64,000 nucleotides of DNA from Allopusillimonas soli. Lineage in GTDB: Bacteria; Pseudomonadota; Gammaproteobacteria; Burkholderiales; Burkholderiaceae_B. The position numbers and the translations under genes were made by a program. The DNA is taken from the NCBI RefSeq assembly GCF_004153445.1, contig NZ_SDQC01000004.1, positions 248,001 through 312,000 of the forward strand, read 5' to 3'. The notes beneath the pieces were generated by a model that was given only the letters and a program-made list of their open reading frames with translations, was not told the DNA's origin and made no database searches. Shown here in pieces: positions 47,151-56,548 of this stretch; position 1 is the first letter of the stretch; each line of letters starts with the position of its first letter.

Positions 47151-49070
47151 ATGTTTGTCAGTAAAGCTTTTCGTCTCCTGCTGGTCTTTGCATTTGACCT
47201 GCTCGCGGTGCTCGTGGCCTGGATCGGCGGCTTCGTCATACGGTTCAACTTCGAATGGCCCCGTGACTATGCGCACGAGATGCTGTACGGCTCCCTGGCT
47301 CTGCTGGTGGTCCAGTTTCTGGCTTGCCAGTGGGCGGGGCTTTATCGCGGCATGTGGCGTTTTGCCAGTTTGCCTGACCTCAAGCGCGTGCTTATGGCCG
47401 TTGTTGTCTCTGCGGCTGCGGCGCTTCTCCTGGTGGTTTTCTCCCGGCCGTATCTGACAGTTCCTCGCGCATTATTTGCTCTCTACCCCATGCTGCTACT
47501 GCTCGTCATGGCGGGCGGGCGCATTGCATGGAGGATGCTAAAGGAGCAGGTGCTGTATGGCAAAAGCAGCAGGGATGGAAAGCCAGTGGTGGTCATCGGA
47601 GCGGGATCGGCCAGTGCAATGTTGGTGCGTGAACTCGCGCGCAGCACAGAATGGAACGTAGTGGCGCTGGTCGATGATGATCGGGCCAAATGGGGGCTGG
47701 AGCTGTCCGGCCGCCGGGTCGAGGGCGGGACCGCGTCGCTGGTCACCATCATGCGCCGATACGCGGCCAATTGCGCGATATTGGCCATGCCGTCGGCCAA
47801 AGCGGAGGCGCTGCAGCGCATCACCCGTATCGTCACGGCGGCGGGAGCCAATCTATTTATTGTGCCAGGCCTGGGCGAATTCATGAGCGGCCGGGTAGCG
47901 GTCAACATGATGAGGCCCGTGAAGGTGGAGGATTTGCTGGGCCGAAAATCCGTTCAAATCGATGACCACAATGTAGGCGCGATGCTGTCGCGAAAACGTA
48001 TCCTCGTCACCGGAGCCGGGGGATCGATCGGCGGTGAGCTTTGCAGGCAACTGGCCCGGTTTGACCCTGAATATATCGTTCTTTTGGAAGCAAGCGAGTA
48101 TGCGCTCTATGCTGCGGAGCAGTGGTTCCATGTGCACCGCCCTCGCATCAGAATCATTCCGCTTGCAGGGGATGTAAAGGACAAGCAGCATATGAATGAT
48201 ATTTTCGCCCGATGGTCTCCAGATATTGTATTTCACGCGGCGGCCTATAAGCATGTCCCATTGATGGAGATTCACAATGCATGGCAGGCCGTACGCAACA
48301 ATGTGTTGGGCACATTGAATGCTGCCTTGTGTTCGCGCGAGTTTGGCGCCGAGCGCTTTGTGCTTATTTCCACCGACAAGGCTGTGAATCCCACCAATGT
48401 GATGGGGGCGACCAAGCGCGTGGCTGAAATGCTGTGCGAAGTGCTGCATCAGGAAGGCGGCGCCACCTGTTACCAGATGGTGCGCTTTGGCAATGTGCTC
48501 GGCAGCACAGGCAGCGTGATCCCCAAGTTTAAATCCCAGATCGAAAGTGGCGGACCGGTGACGGTGACTCACCCCGAGATCACGCGCTATTTCATGTCTA
48601 TTCCCGAGGCAGCGCAACTGGTGCTCCAGGCTGCTTCAATGGGACGCGGTGGAGAAATATTCGTGCTGGATATGGGAGAGCCGGTAAAGATCATTGATCT
48701 GGCGAGAAACATGATACGCCTGTCGGGTTTTTCGGAAGAGGAAATTCCCATTGAGTTCTCCGGACTCAGGCCTGGCGAAAAGCTTTATGAAGAGCTGTTG
48801 GCTGATACAGAGGAAACCCTGGAGACGCCGCATGAAAAGCTGCGTATTGCACAGTCTCGGTCTGTGCCGGAAGGATTTCTGCATCAGGTGCAGGCGTGGC
48901 TTTCGATGGAAAACCAATTGAGCGATGATGACGTCCGGGCAGCACTGAAGCAATGGGTACCAGAGTACCAATTCGCGTTGCAGGTTCCTCACGATATTTC
49001 CGAGCCGCGCCTCGCCGATCTCGCCGCCGAGGAGGCAGCCATACCTTACGGCGTCAGGCGGATGGCTTGA
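47151..49070 (+). CDS. wlbL: Membrane UDP-GlcNAc 4,6-dehydratase (WbpM/PglF/WlbL-like)
   Basis: The 639-residue protein has four N-terminal membrane helices (residues about 8-125) and a nucleotide-fold middle domain (VVVIGAGSASAMLVRELAR). The C-terminal dehydratase domain shows ILVTGAGGSIGGELCRQLARFDPEYIVLLEASEYALY, HAAAYKHVPLMEIHNAWQAVRNNVLGT and STDKAVNPTNVMGATKRVAEML. Met replaces the usual Tyr before GATK, the SMK-type triad known in WbpM-like enzymes. It makes UDP-4-keto-6-deoxy-GlcNAc with retained C5 configuration, unlike PseB. It ends the plus-strand operon, opposite wzz. Confidence 0.92.
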   Translation: MFVSKAFRLLLVFAFDLLAVLVAWIGGFVIRFNFEWPRDYAHEMLYGSLALLVVQFLACQWAGLYRGMWRFASLPDLKRVLMAVVVSAAAALLLVVFSRPYLTVPRALFALYPMLLLLVMAGGRIAWRMLKEQVLYGKSSRDGKPVVVIGAGSASAMLVRELARSTEWNVVALVDDDRAKWGLELSGRRVEGGTASLVTIMRRYAANCAILAMPSAKAEALQRITRIVTAAGANLFIVPGLGEFMSGRVAVNMMRPVKVEDLLGRKSVQIDDHNVGAMLSRKRILVTGAGGSIGGELCRQLARFDPEYIVLLEASEYALYAAEQWFHVHRPRIRIIPLAGDVKDKQHMNDIFARWSPDIVFHAAAYKHVPLMEIHNAWQAVRNNVLGTLNAALCSREFGAERFVLISTDKAVNPTNVMGATKRVAEMLCEVLHQEGGATCYQMVRFGNVLGSTGSVIPKFKSQIESGGPVTVTHPEITRYFMSIPEAAQLVLQAASMGRGGEIFVLDMGEPVKIIDLARNMIRLSGFSEEEIPIEFSGLRPGEKLYEELLADTEETLETPHEKLRIAQSRSVPEGFLHQVQAWLSMENQLSDDDVRAALKQWVPEYQFALQVPHDISEPRLADLAAEEAAIPYGVRRMA

Positions 49071-49113
49071 CCTGTATCGCTTGAGTCGCGTGCAGGATGG
49101 AAGATGCGCCCGG

Positions 49114-50190
49114 TTAACGCCTGGTCTTTATCATCACTCGGATCAGGACAATACAACCAGACAAGAGAAGTCCGACAAGCAGGCCCACGGCAATGATCAG
49201 CGCCTTTCTTGGCTTAATGGGATCTTCGGGCGCAATGGCTAGTGCGTCAACTCTGGCTACCGCCAGATCAGGCGACAGATCTATTTTTTCCAATAACGTT
49301 TTTTTCTTAAGCAGATCGGACAGCTCAGGGATATACGCGTCATCGTTAGTGCGCTTTTCAAGCAGTTCCAGTTCGGACTGAATAGACTTTGCGCCGCGAA
49401 GATAGGTGAGATCGCCGTTGGAGAGAACAGCATCATTGTTTCCGATGGATATGAGCGGGCCAGCAGGTGCCGGAGATTCAAGCCCGATTTCCTTGGCGAC
49501 GGCGAGCGCGTTTTTCAGCCGGGTGATGCGTGCTTCCCGGCTGGTCTTTGCAACCGTGCGCAACGTGGCGATCTGATCTTCGACACCCTTCCTGCGTACT
49601 TGGACTTCCCCGTTCAAATTGTCCAGCAGTTGCTTCTTCGTGGCGTCCATTGCCAGTTGCACGTAAAGATTCGCCCATTCTGCAATTTGCTCAGGGCTCT
49701 CGCCTTCTATCGTCACGCTTGCAGCATACTCATTGGGGTCAGGAAGCTTCACTTGAAGATTTCCTTCCAGCTTTCTCCATAATTGTTGGCGGTTTACCTC
49801 GGCCTGTTTTGACTTGGCGGGCAAATAGTAGTCATCAAAAAACTGTTGCCGCTGCGCCATGGATCGCAGCCGGCTAAGAAAGGCCGCATAAGCCTGTTCA
49901 GGCGTCAGTTCGTCAATGCCGCCGCTGGACGCGGTATCCAATACGCCGCTGATGGCCGTGCCCGTTAGCTGGCTTGCGGCGTTGTAACTCGCGAGGTCGC
50001 TTGCCGTGGGAGGAGCGATCTGGGTGCGTGCTTCGTATTCCGGCGTGGCAAGAAAGGCATAAGCCGCAGCACAGGCGACTACCACAATGGTGACTAGAAA
50101 GATCAGCAACTTGGCATCCCATATGGCCAATATCAGCTCACGCAGGTCTATTTCAGTTGTGTCAGTCTGGTATGGCCTGGGATCGTTCAC
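49114..50190 (-). CDS. wzz: Polysaccharide chain-length determinant Wzz
   Basis: The 358-residue inner-membrane protein has a cytoplasmic start with EIDLRELILAIWDAKLLIF and a first helix (FLVTIVVVACAAAYAFLA, about 33-50). The ATPEYEA motif follows, then a long periplasmic coiled-coil region. A second helix (ALIIAVGLLVGLLLSGCIVLI) closes with a short basic tail, RVMIKTRR. Wzz controls the number of repeat units polymerised by Wzy. It is the only gene of the locus on the minus strand and is convergent with wlbL. A likely decayed relative lies at 31090-31290. Confidence 0.9.
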   Translation of the reverse strand: MNDPRPYQTDTTEIDLRELILAIWDAKLLIFLVTIVVVACAAAYAFLATPEYEARTQIAPPTASDLASYNAASQLTGTAISGVLDTASSGGIDELTPEQAYAAFLSRLRSMAQRQQFFDDYYLPAKSKQAEVNRQQLWRKLEGNLQVKLPDPNEYAASVTIEGESPEQIAEWANLYVQLAMDATKKQLLDNLNGEVQVRRKGVEDQIATLRTVAKTSREARITRLKNALAVAKEIGLESPAPAGPLISIGNNDAVLSNGDLTYLRGAKSIQSELELLEKRTNDDAYIPELSDLLKKKTLLEKIDLSPDLAVARVDALAIAPEDPIKPRKALIIAVGLLVGLLLSGCIVLIRVMIKTRR

Positions 50191-50509
50191 TCATGCTCCA
50201 AGAAACGAGAAGATGCCCGGGACTAAGCTGGGCACCCCTCAGGATATCTGCTTGATCGTATTATACGTTTATGTTGTTACAGTTTCTCCAATGAATTGAC
50301 AGCGTGTGTTAGCAAGTGCTTCTTTTTAAAGAGCAAATCATCGGAGCGTTGTTTCGTCTCATGTCGCAGCGCATGGATTTGGACTCGCCGCTGCACGTTA
50401 TATCGGGCAGCCGGTTTCAGAGCCATGGGCGGGCCGCCAGCCGAGCCAATGTCCGCACACCCTCGTGTATCATCACCTTCACACTTCCGCCACAACAGAC
50501 CAATACCTT
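50191..50509. other. Divergent region between wzz and the carbonic anhydrase gene
   Basis: This 319-bp gap holds no gene. It contains a perfect minus-strand -10 box (50260-50265) for wzz; the half nearer 50500 looks like plain leader sequence for the carbonic anhydrase gene, with no strong ribosome-binding site before the ATG at 50510. Confidence 0.45.
50260..50265 (-). promoter_or_regulatory. Candidate -10 box of wzz
   Basis: A minus-strand TATAAT lies 70 bp upstream of the wzz ATG in A+T-rich DNA. No TTGACA-like hexamer stands 16-18 bp upstream, so the promoter is only partly supported. Confidence 0.35.
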
Positions 50510-51040
50510 ATGACCTGCTACAAACTCGGCGACGATGCCCCTCAAATCCATGATTCCGCCTTTATTGCTGCAGAAGCCACGCTGATCGGCAAGGTGGTGC
50601 TCGCAGCGAACACCAGCGTCTGGCCTGGCGCCGTCATTCGGGGGGATAACGAGCCCATCGTGTTGGCAGAGGGCTCCAACGTCCAGGAAGGCGCCGTTCT
50701 GCATACCGATCCGGGCTGTCCCTTGCGTGTCGGCCGCGATGTAACAATTGGCCACCAGGCCATGTTGCACGGTTGCACTGTGGGTGAGGGCTCGCTCATT
50801 GGCATACAGGCTGTCGTGCTGAACAACGCGGTCATCGGAAAGGACTGTCTGGTGGGGGCGGGCGCTGTCGTTACCGAAGGAAAAGTATTTCCCGACCGCT
50901 CCCTCATCCTTGGTGCGCCGGCGAAGGTTGCACGTACGCTTTCCGACGAACAGGTTGCAGGCCTCAGGCGCAATGCGCAAACCTATGCTGAACGCGCGGC
51001 GCGTTATAAAAAGGAACTGGTTGCTCTTCCCTCCAGTTGA
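50510..51040 (+). CDS. Gamma-class carbonic anhydrase family protein
   Basis: The 176-residue left-handed beta-helix protein resembles YrdA/PaaY-type gamma carbonic anhydrases. The zinc histidines appear in EGAVLHTD and IGHQAMLHGC, and hexapeptide turns run through PGAVIRGDNEPIVLAEGSNVQ and GIQAVVLNNAVIGKDCLVGAGAVV. A C-terminal helix (VAGLRRNAQTYAERAARYKKEL) ends the protein. Real hydratase activity is not assured in this branch of the family. The ATG at 50510 gives normal length. It begins a plus-strand run with the EamA transporter and waaC. Confidence 0.88.
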   Translation: MTCYKLGDDAPQIHDSAFIAAEATLIGKVVLAANTSVWPGAVIRGDNEPIVLAEGSNVQEGAVLHTDPGCPLRVGRDVTIGHQAMLHGCTVGEGSLIGIQAVVLNNAVIGKDCLVGAGAVVTEGKVFPDRSLILGAPAKVARTLSDEQVAGLRRNAQTYAERAARYKKELVALPSS

Positions 51041-51049
51041 TTTGACGCA

Positions 51050-51991
51050 GTGGGGTACCGTGTGAAGCCGCTCGTCCGTCCTGGCGCCAGAGGCGCTGTC
51101 GCCCACGAGATCATCAAGCCGATGCCTGGCATCATTGTGCTGGTGCTTTCCACCTGGGCGCTATCGGGTCTGGATGCCAGCGGCAAAGTGGTCATGGGCG
51201 CAGGTGTGCCGCTGCTTGTGCTGTGCTGGTTCCGATACGTGATTCATCTGCTGCTGGTGCTGGGTCTGGTCGTGCCGGCAAAAGGCTGGGGCGTACTGCG
51301 CAGCCGCCGTCCCAGGGCACAGATTGCACGGGGCGCCTGCATGTTGCTGGCCACCATGTCGTTTTTCACTACTCTGCACTATCTGCCCCAGGCCCAGGCC
51401 ACAGCCATCAATTTTCTCGCACCGCTCCTGATGCTGTCTGTTGCGCCATGGGTGCTTAAAGAGCGTGCGCGCGCATCGCGCTGGGTTGCCGCTGCAGTGG
51501 GCTTTCTTGGCGTGGTGATCGTCATCAGGCCCGCCGCCGGCCTGGGCGCCACGGGTGTTCTCTTCGGGTTGCTGACGGCTTGCCTCTTTGCCATACAATA
51601 CATCGTCACTCGGCGCGTAGCGGTGGATGACGCGCTCACCACGCTGATCTGGAGCGGCGGCGTAGGCAGCGTCTGCATGACGCTTGCCTTGCCCATGATC
51701 TGGCCGGATGTGGTCGGGGTTGCCCGTTCGCTCAGCGCAGGGCATTGGCTCGTGCTATTGGGAACGGGGTTCTGGGGCGCACTCGGCCATTTGCTGCAGA
51801 TACAGGCCTACCGGTTTGCGCCGGCATCGCTGCTGGCGCCGTTCCTCTACCTCCAGATTGTCAGCGCCGCAGGACTTGGCTGGCTTATCTGGGGCCAGTT
51901 CCCTGATCCCCTGTCCTGGCTGGGCATTGCAATTATTTGCATAAGTGGCATCACGATAGGCGTGGTGGAGTGGCGGGGCCGTAACATATAA
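51050..51991 (+). CDS. EamA/DMT-family drug or metabolite transporter
   Basis: The 313-residue inner-membrane protein has ten hydrophobic segments in two repeats of five, as in the EamA/DMT family. Characteristic pieces are LPQAQATAINFLAPLLMLSVAPWVLKERARASRWVAAAVGFLGVVIVIRP in the first repeat and APFLYLQIVSAAGLGWLIWGQFPDPLSWLGIAIICISGI in the second. Substrate is unknown. The start is uncertain: GTG 51050 and GTG 51062 are possible, and ATG 51122 would begin directly at the first helix. waaC follows after 7 bp. Confidence 0.87.
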   Translation: MGYRVKPLVRPGARGAVAHEIIKPMPGIIVLVLSTWALSGLDASGKVVMGAGVPLLVLCWFRYVIHLLLVLGLVVPAKGWGVLRSRRPRAQIARGACMLLATMSFFTTLHYLPQAQATAINFLAPLLMLSVAPWVLKERARASRWVAAAVGFLGVVIVIRPAAGLGATGVLFGLLTACLFAIQYIVTRRVAVDDALTTLIWSGGVGSVCMTLALPMIWPDVVGVARSLSAGHWLVLLGTGFWGALGHLLQIQAYRFAPASLLAPFLYLQIVSAAGLGWLIWGQFPDPLSWLGIAIICISGITIGVVEWRGRNI

Positions 51992-51998
51992 TCCGCCC

Positions 51999-52997
51999 AT
52001 GACGAAACGAATCCTGATTGTCCGCACGTCGTCCCTTGGCGACCTCGTGCACATGCTGCCGGCGGTCTCGGATATTGCCGCCCATGTGCCGGATGCGAGC
52101 ATAGACTGGGTGGTCGAAGAGGGGTTTGCCGAAATCCCCTCATGGCATCCGGCCGTGCACGAAGTGATTCCGGTGGCGCATCGCCGCTGGCGCAAGCACT
52201 GGTGGTCGGCCGATACCCGGGCCGAGCGTGCGGCGCTGCGTCGCAAGCTGGGAGAGCGTGAGTACGACATGGTGCTCGACATGCAGGCGCTTATGAAATC
52301 GGTATGGCTGGTGCGCCAGGCGCGCGGTCCCCGCCATGGCCTGGACCTCCGGTCGGCGCGCGAGCCCCTGGCCTCCTTCTTCTACGATGTCAAACATAAG
52401 GTCAAGTTCTGGCAACCCGCCGTGACGCGCCAGCGTGAGCTGGCGGCGGCCGCGCTGGGTTATACCTATGAGGGTGAACCAGATTTCGGTCTGGAGAGTA
52501 TTACTGATGGCGTGGAGATCGAGCCCTACTCGGTGATCATGCCGTCGGCTAGCCGAGACGACAAACTCTGGCCCGAGGAAGATTGGCAGCGTGTTTTTGC
52601 CCATCTGAATAAGCATGGGCTGGAACTGCGGCTGCTTTCGGGCAATCCGGCAGAAACCGCCAGGGCGCATGCGCTGGTCGCCGGCAACGCCCGCGCCCAT
52701 GTTCTGCCGCGCATGAGCCTTACCGAAGTGGCCCGGGTGCTGGCGGGCGCTCGCATCATGGTCGGGCTGGATAGCGGGTTGACGCATCTCTCCGCGGGAC
52801 TGGGGCGGCCCACCATCGGCATCTACAAGGCATCCACGCCAGTGCGAACCCCGCTCGAAGGGCCCGCCTACACAGCAAGCCTGGGCGAGCGCGGCAATGC
52901 GCCGTCTGCCGAAACCGTGCTTAGCGCCATCGAACAGGCGCTTGATTTCGACGACACGGCGCATGCCGATTTGGCCGGCGGCAATCTGGCCAACTGA
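51999..52997 (+). CDS. waaC: Lipopolysaccharide heptosyltransferase I
   Basis: WaaC adds the first heptose to Kdo2-lipid A in the inner core. The 332-residue GT9 protein has ILIVRTSSLGDLVHMLPAVSDIAAHVPDASIDWVVEEGFAEI. The acceptor-contact YDMVLDMQALMKSVWLVRQARG follows, and the C-terminal donor site VGLDSGLTHLSAGLGRPTIGIYKAS is present. It is encoded just before waaA, an arrangement known in Bordetella beside the wlb locus. Confidence 0.96.
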   Translation: MTKRILIVRTSSLGDLVHMLPAVSDIAAHVPDASIDWVVEEGFAEIPSWHPAVHEVIPVAHRRWRKHWWSADTRAERAALRRKLGEREYDMVLDMQALMKSVWLVRQARGPRHGLDLRSAREPLASFFYDVKHKVKFWQPAVTRQRELAAAALGYTYEGEPDFGLESITDGVEIEPYSVIMPSASRDDKLWPEEDWQRVFAHLNKHGLELRLLSGNPAETARAHALVAGNARAHVLPRMSLTEVARVLAGARIMVGLDSGLTHLSAGLGRPTIGIYKASTPVRTPLEGPAYTASLGERGNAPSAETVLSAIEQALDFDDTAHADLAGGNLAN

Positions 52998-53113
52998 CGC
53001 ATCAGGCGGATCACGGCTCAGAGCCGGCTTTACCACTGTGTAAAAAAACATGTCAGCGTCGTCCGCGCATGGCTTAATATAGGGATTTCCCGGTATCTGA
53101 TGATTTTTCGCCT

Positions 53114-54457
53114 TTGAACCGCTTTCTCTACACTTCTCTGGTACGCTTGCTTTCCCCAGGCCTCTTGGCCTGGATGGGCTTGCGCGCCCACCGCGCGGGG
53201 GGAAACTGGGGCGTCATCTCGGGAGCGCGGTTTGGCCGCTATGCCACGTCCAGTCCTGTGCACAGTCCGATCTGGGTGCATGCCGTAAGCCTTGGCGAGA
53301 CGCGCGCGGCCCAGCCGCTCGTTCAGGCGCTGCTCGATCAGGGCGAGCATGTGCTGCTCACGCATATGACAGTAACCGGGCGCGAAGAAGGCGCACGGGC
53401 ATTCCAGGACGCCATTGCATCGCGGCAACTGGTACAGCAGTGGCTGCCTTACGATTTTCCCGGTGCCACGCGCCGCTTTCTCGCGCACTACGAACCCCAG
53501 GCGGGCGTACTTATCGAGCGCGAAGTCTGGCCAAACCTGCTGGCCTCGGCGCAGGCGGCGGGAGTGCCCATGGTTCTCGCCAGCGCCCGGTTCTCGGATC
53601 ATGCACTGCGCCAGGCGCTGCGCCTCGGACGCGTCATGAAGCATGCCTATGCCAGCTTTGCGGCAGTCTATGCGCAAAGTCTCGAGGATGCGCAGCGGTT
53701 GGAGCAGGCCGGCGCAGCGGCCGCGCGCGTTTCGGGCAACTTCAAGTTCGACATTACGCTGTCCCAGGACAAGCTGCGGCGCGGCCGTGAGTTTGCCTCT
53801 CATCTCAAGCGCAAGGTCATTGTCATCGCCAGCACACGCGAGGGCGAAGACGAGCTGTTCATCCAGGCCATGGGCAAGCATCTCAAGCGCGCCCGTACGC
53901 AGGGAGGCAATCTATCTGAAAGGGTGCTGTTCTGCCTGGTGCCGCGCCATCCCCAGCGCTTCGATACCGCCGCGCAACTGCTGGAGCAGGCCGGCCTGCC
54001 TTTTGTACGGCGCTCGCAGCTTATCGAGGCGGGCGATTGCAGCTCATCGGCTGTACAGGCTTGCAAAGCTGCCACCGTCCTGCTGGGTGATTCCCTGGGA
54101 GAAATGCACTGGTACTACGCGTTATCCCGCGTGGCAGTGGTGGCGGGAAGCTTTCAACCCCTGGGCGGCCAAAACATGATGGAAGCAAGCGCTGTCGGCG
54201 TGCCGGTGATCGTCGGGCCGCATACGCGCAATTTTGAGCAATCCGTGGCTGACGCACTGGCCGAGGGGGCCGCATTACGTGCCGCCGACGCCGATTCTGC
54301 CCTGCATCTGGCCTTGCAACTGGTGGATGACGCGGTCCGCATGTCGCGCATGGGCCAGGCGGGCGCTCATTGGGTGCAAAAGCATACCGGAGCAGTGGCG
54401 CGTGTCGTGGGCGGGCTGAACGAAATTCTGGCGCGCGCCGAGCAAGACGGGCTCTGA
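53114..54457 (+). CDS. waaA: 3-deoxy-D-manno-octulosonic acid (Kdo) transferase
   Basis: WaaA transfers Kdo from CMP-Kdo to lipid IVA. The 447-residue GT30 protein starts NRFLYTSLVRLLSPGLLAWMGLRAHRAGGNWGVISGARFGRY, with one N-terminal membrane-associated helix. IWVHAVSLGETRAAQPLVQALL contains the catalytic Glu of the GE motif near residue 62. The CMP-Kdo site includes RHPQRFDTAAQLLEQAG and GGSF-like VVAGSFQPLGGQNMMEASAVGVPVIVGPHT. TTG 53114 is the only start matching family proteins; there is no clear Shine-Dalgarno. It follows waaC by 116 bp. Confidence 0.95.
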   Translation: MNRFLYTSLVRLLSPGLLAWMGLRAHRAGGNWGVISGARFGRYATSSPVHSPIWVHAVSLGETRAAQPLVQALLDQGEHVLLTHMTVTGREEGARAFQDAIASRQLVQQWLPYDFPGATRRFLAHYEPQAGVLIEREVWPNLLASAQAAGVPMVLASARFSDHALRQALRLGRVMKHAYASFAAVYAQSLEDAQRLEQAGAAAARVSGNFKFDITLSQDKLRRGREFASHLKRKVIVIASTREGEDELFIQAMGKHLKRARTQGGNLSERVLFCLVPRHPQRFDTAAQLLEQAGLPFVRRSQLIEAGDCSSSAVQACKAATVLLGDSLGEMHWYYALSRVAVVAGSFQPLGGQNMMEASAVGVPVIVGPHTRNFEQSVADALAEGAALRAADADSALHLALQLVDDAVRMSRMGQAGAHWVQKHTGAVARVVGGLNEILARAEQDGL

Positions 54458-54544
54458 GAGCCGCCGCAGTTCGGTCAGGACCGCATTATCGAGTTGCCAT
54501 GGGCGTCCCCGTCTGGGGGAATATCCATGGCTGCATGGCCTTGT

Positions 54545-55543
54545 TCAGGCGACCCCCGCCAAGTGGGCTTGTTCATCGGCATGGTATGAAGACCGTACCA
54601 TGGCGCCTACGGCGGCGTGGGTGAAGCCCATGGCATAGGCCTCGCGCTCCAGCATCTTGAACGTGTCCGGATGGGCATAGCGCATCACCGGCAAGTGGTG
54701 CTCTGACGGTTGCAGGTATTGTCCTATGGTCAGCATGTCCACATTGTGAGTGCGCAGATCACGCATGACATCCAGGATTTCTTCATCCGATTCGCCCAGC
54801 CCCAGCATCAAGCCGGATTTGGTGGGGACATCGGGATGCAGCAGCTTGAACTCGGAGAGCAGCTTCAGGGAGTGCTGGTAGTCGGAGCCCGGACGAGCCT
54901 GCTTGTATAGCCGCGGCACGGTTTCCAGGTTGTGGTTCATGACATCGGGAGGGCCTTCGTTCAGGATACCCAGCGCGCGGTCTAGCCTGCCGCGAAAGTC
55001 GGGCACCAGCACTTCGATCCGGGTGCTGGGAGAAAGCTCACGCACCTTGCGTATGCATTCCACGAAATGCGCGGCGCCGCCGTCGCGCAGGTCGTCCCGG
55101 TCGACGGATGTGATGACCACATAGGAAAGCTTCATGGCTGCAATGCTGCGGGCCAGGTTGACCGGCTCGTCTGCATCCAGCGGGTCGGGCCGACCGTGAC
55201 CGACATCACAGAACGGGCATCTGCGGGTACATTTGTCGCCCATGATCATGAAGGTGGCCGTACCCTTGCCGAAGCACTCGCCGATATTGGGGCAGGATGC
55301 TTCTTCACAGACCGTGTGCAGATTGTGTTCGCGCAGAATGCGCTTGATGTCGTAGAAACGCGACCCGGGCGCCGCGGCGCGCACCCGTATCCATTCCGGC
55401 TTTTTCAGGCGCTCGGCCTGCACGACCTTGATGGGAATGCGAGAAGTCTTGTCTGCCGACTTCTGCTTTTGTGTCGGGTCGTATGCCGGCACACGAGGGC
55501 GCACCGTGGGTTGTTGTATCGCTGGGTCGACGGAGTTGGTCAT
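54545..55543 (-). CDS. lipA: Lipoyl synthase
   Basis: LipA inserts two sulfurs into protein-bound octanoyl groups using radical SAM chemistry. The 332-residue protein has the auxiliary cluster cysteines in [12 protein letters not shown] and the radical-SAM cysteines in [13 protein letters not shown]-terminal RSSYHADEQ supplies the serine ligand. A basic N-terminus ([30 protein letters not shown]) matches relatives. It is downstream of the hydratase, lipB and ybeD genes on the same strand and convergent with waaA. Confidence 0.97.
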   Translation of the reverse strand: MTNSVDPAIQQPTVRPRVPAYDPTQKQKSADKTSRIPIKVVQAERLKKPEWIRVRAAAPGSRFYDIKRILREHNLHTVCEEASCPNIGECFGKGTATFMIMGDKCTRRCPFCDVGHGRPDPLDADEPVNLARSIAAMKLSYVVITSVDRDDLRDGGAAHFVECIRKVRELSPSTRIEVLVPDFRGRLDRALGILNEGPPDVMNHNLETVPRLYKQARPGSDYQHSLKLLSEFKLLHPDVPTKSGLMLGLGESDEEILDVMRDLRTHNVDMLTIGQYLQPSEHHLPVMRYAHPDTFKMLEREAYAMGFTHAAVGAMVRSSYHADEQAHLAGVA

Positions 55544-55738
55544 TCGTTTCTTCCTGCGCGAAGGCCATCAGCCTTCCGCTTTGGGCCGGCGTGTTTCACG
55601 CCGGTGCCGTGGTGGTGAAAACAGTCAAGCTCGGGCGCGGGGCAACCCCGCTGATCCTGTAGTGTAACGCTAAGGGAAAACCCTTGTCGCGTGACGAGAT
55701 GCCCAACCCCCGGGCGGCAGGCGCGCGGCCCTTCCGGC

Positions 55739-56548
55739 TCAGCGTCCTTTCCATACCGGATGGCGCTTCTGCATGAACGCGTCGATGCCTTCGGCCACGT
55801 CTTCCGCCATCATGTTGCCCGCCATGACCTGGGCCGCATAATCGTACGCCTCGGAGAGACCCATACCGTGCTGGCGCCTGTACATGGTTTTTCCTGTGCG
55901 CACAGCCACCGGGCTCTTGCCGCATATGGTCTGCGTCAGCGCCTGTACGGCCTGGTCCAGCTTGTCCAGGGGCACGGCGTGATTTATCAGTCCGCTTTCC
56001 ACGGCGTCTTCGGCACTGATGAACTCGCCGGTAATCAGCATCTCGAAAGCCTTCTTCATGGGTACATTGCGTGTTAGCGCCACAGAGGGCGTGGCGCAGA
56101 ACAGGCCCACGTTGATGCCGGATACGGCGAACTTCGCGTTTTCGGACGCGATTGCCAGGTCGCAACTGGCCACCAGCTGGCAGCCCGCCGCGGTCGCGGT
56201 GCCATGCACGCGGGCAATGACGGGCACCGGCAGATTGACTATGCTTTGCATGACACGTCCGCAACCGTCGAACAGTGCCTGGTAATAAGCTTTTTCGGGC
56301 TTGGCGCGCATCTGCTTGAGATCGTGGCCGGCGCAGAAGGCGCGGCCCGTGGCGCCCAGCACGACACAGCGTGCGCTGTCGTCCTGGGCGATATCGGCCA
56401 GGGCTTGCTCCAGCGCAGCCAGCATTTCCTCTGAGAGCGCGTTGAACTGGTCGGGGCGATTGAGGGTCAGGGTGACGACACCGTCGGTATTGTCGACCAG
56501 CAGTATGTCACTGTCTGGCGCCGTCTCCTGTTTGGTTTGAGCGGTCAT
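55739..56548 (-). CDS. Enoyl-CoA hydratase/isomerase family protein
   Basis: The 269-residue crotonase-fold protein has [19 protein letters not shown] with the oxyanion-hole Gly-His-Asp (residues about 72-85). [21 protein letters not shown] and [20 protein letters not shown] form the active-site region. The two glutamates of classical hydratases are not both evident: the first position reads GCQLV and the second SGINVG. A different reaction such as hydrolase, isomerase or ECHDC3-like activity is therefore possible. The ATG at 56548 overlaps the lipB 3' end by 41 bp, and lipA follows after 195 bp. Confidence 0.82.
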   Translation of the reverse strand: MTAQTKQETAPDSDILLVDNTDGVVTLTLNRPDQFNALSEEMLAALEQALADIAQDDSARCVVLGATGRAFCAGHDLKQMRAKPEKAYYQALFDGCGRVMQSIVNLPVPVIARVHGTATAAGCQLVASCDLAIASENAKFAVSGINVGLFCATPSVALTRNVPMKKAFEMLITGEFISAEDAVESGLINHAVPLDKLDQAVQALTQTICGKSPVAVRTGKTMYRRQHGMGLSEAYDYAAQVMAGNMMAEDVAEGIDAFMQKRHPVWKGR

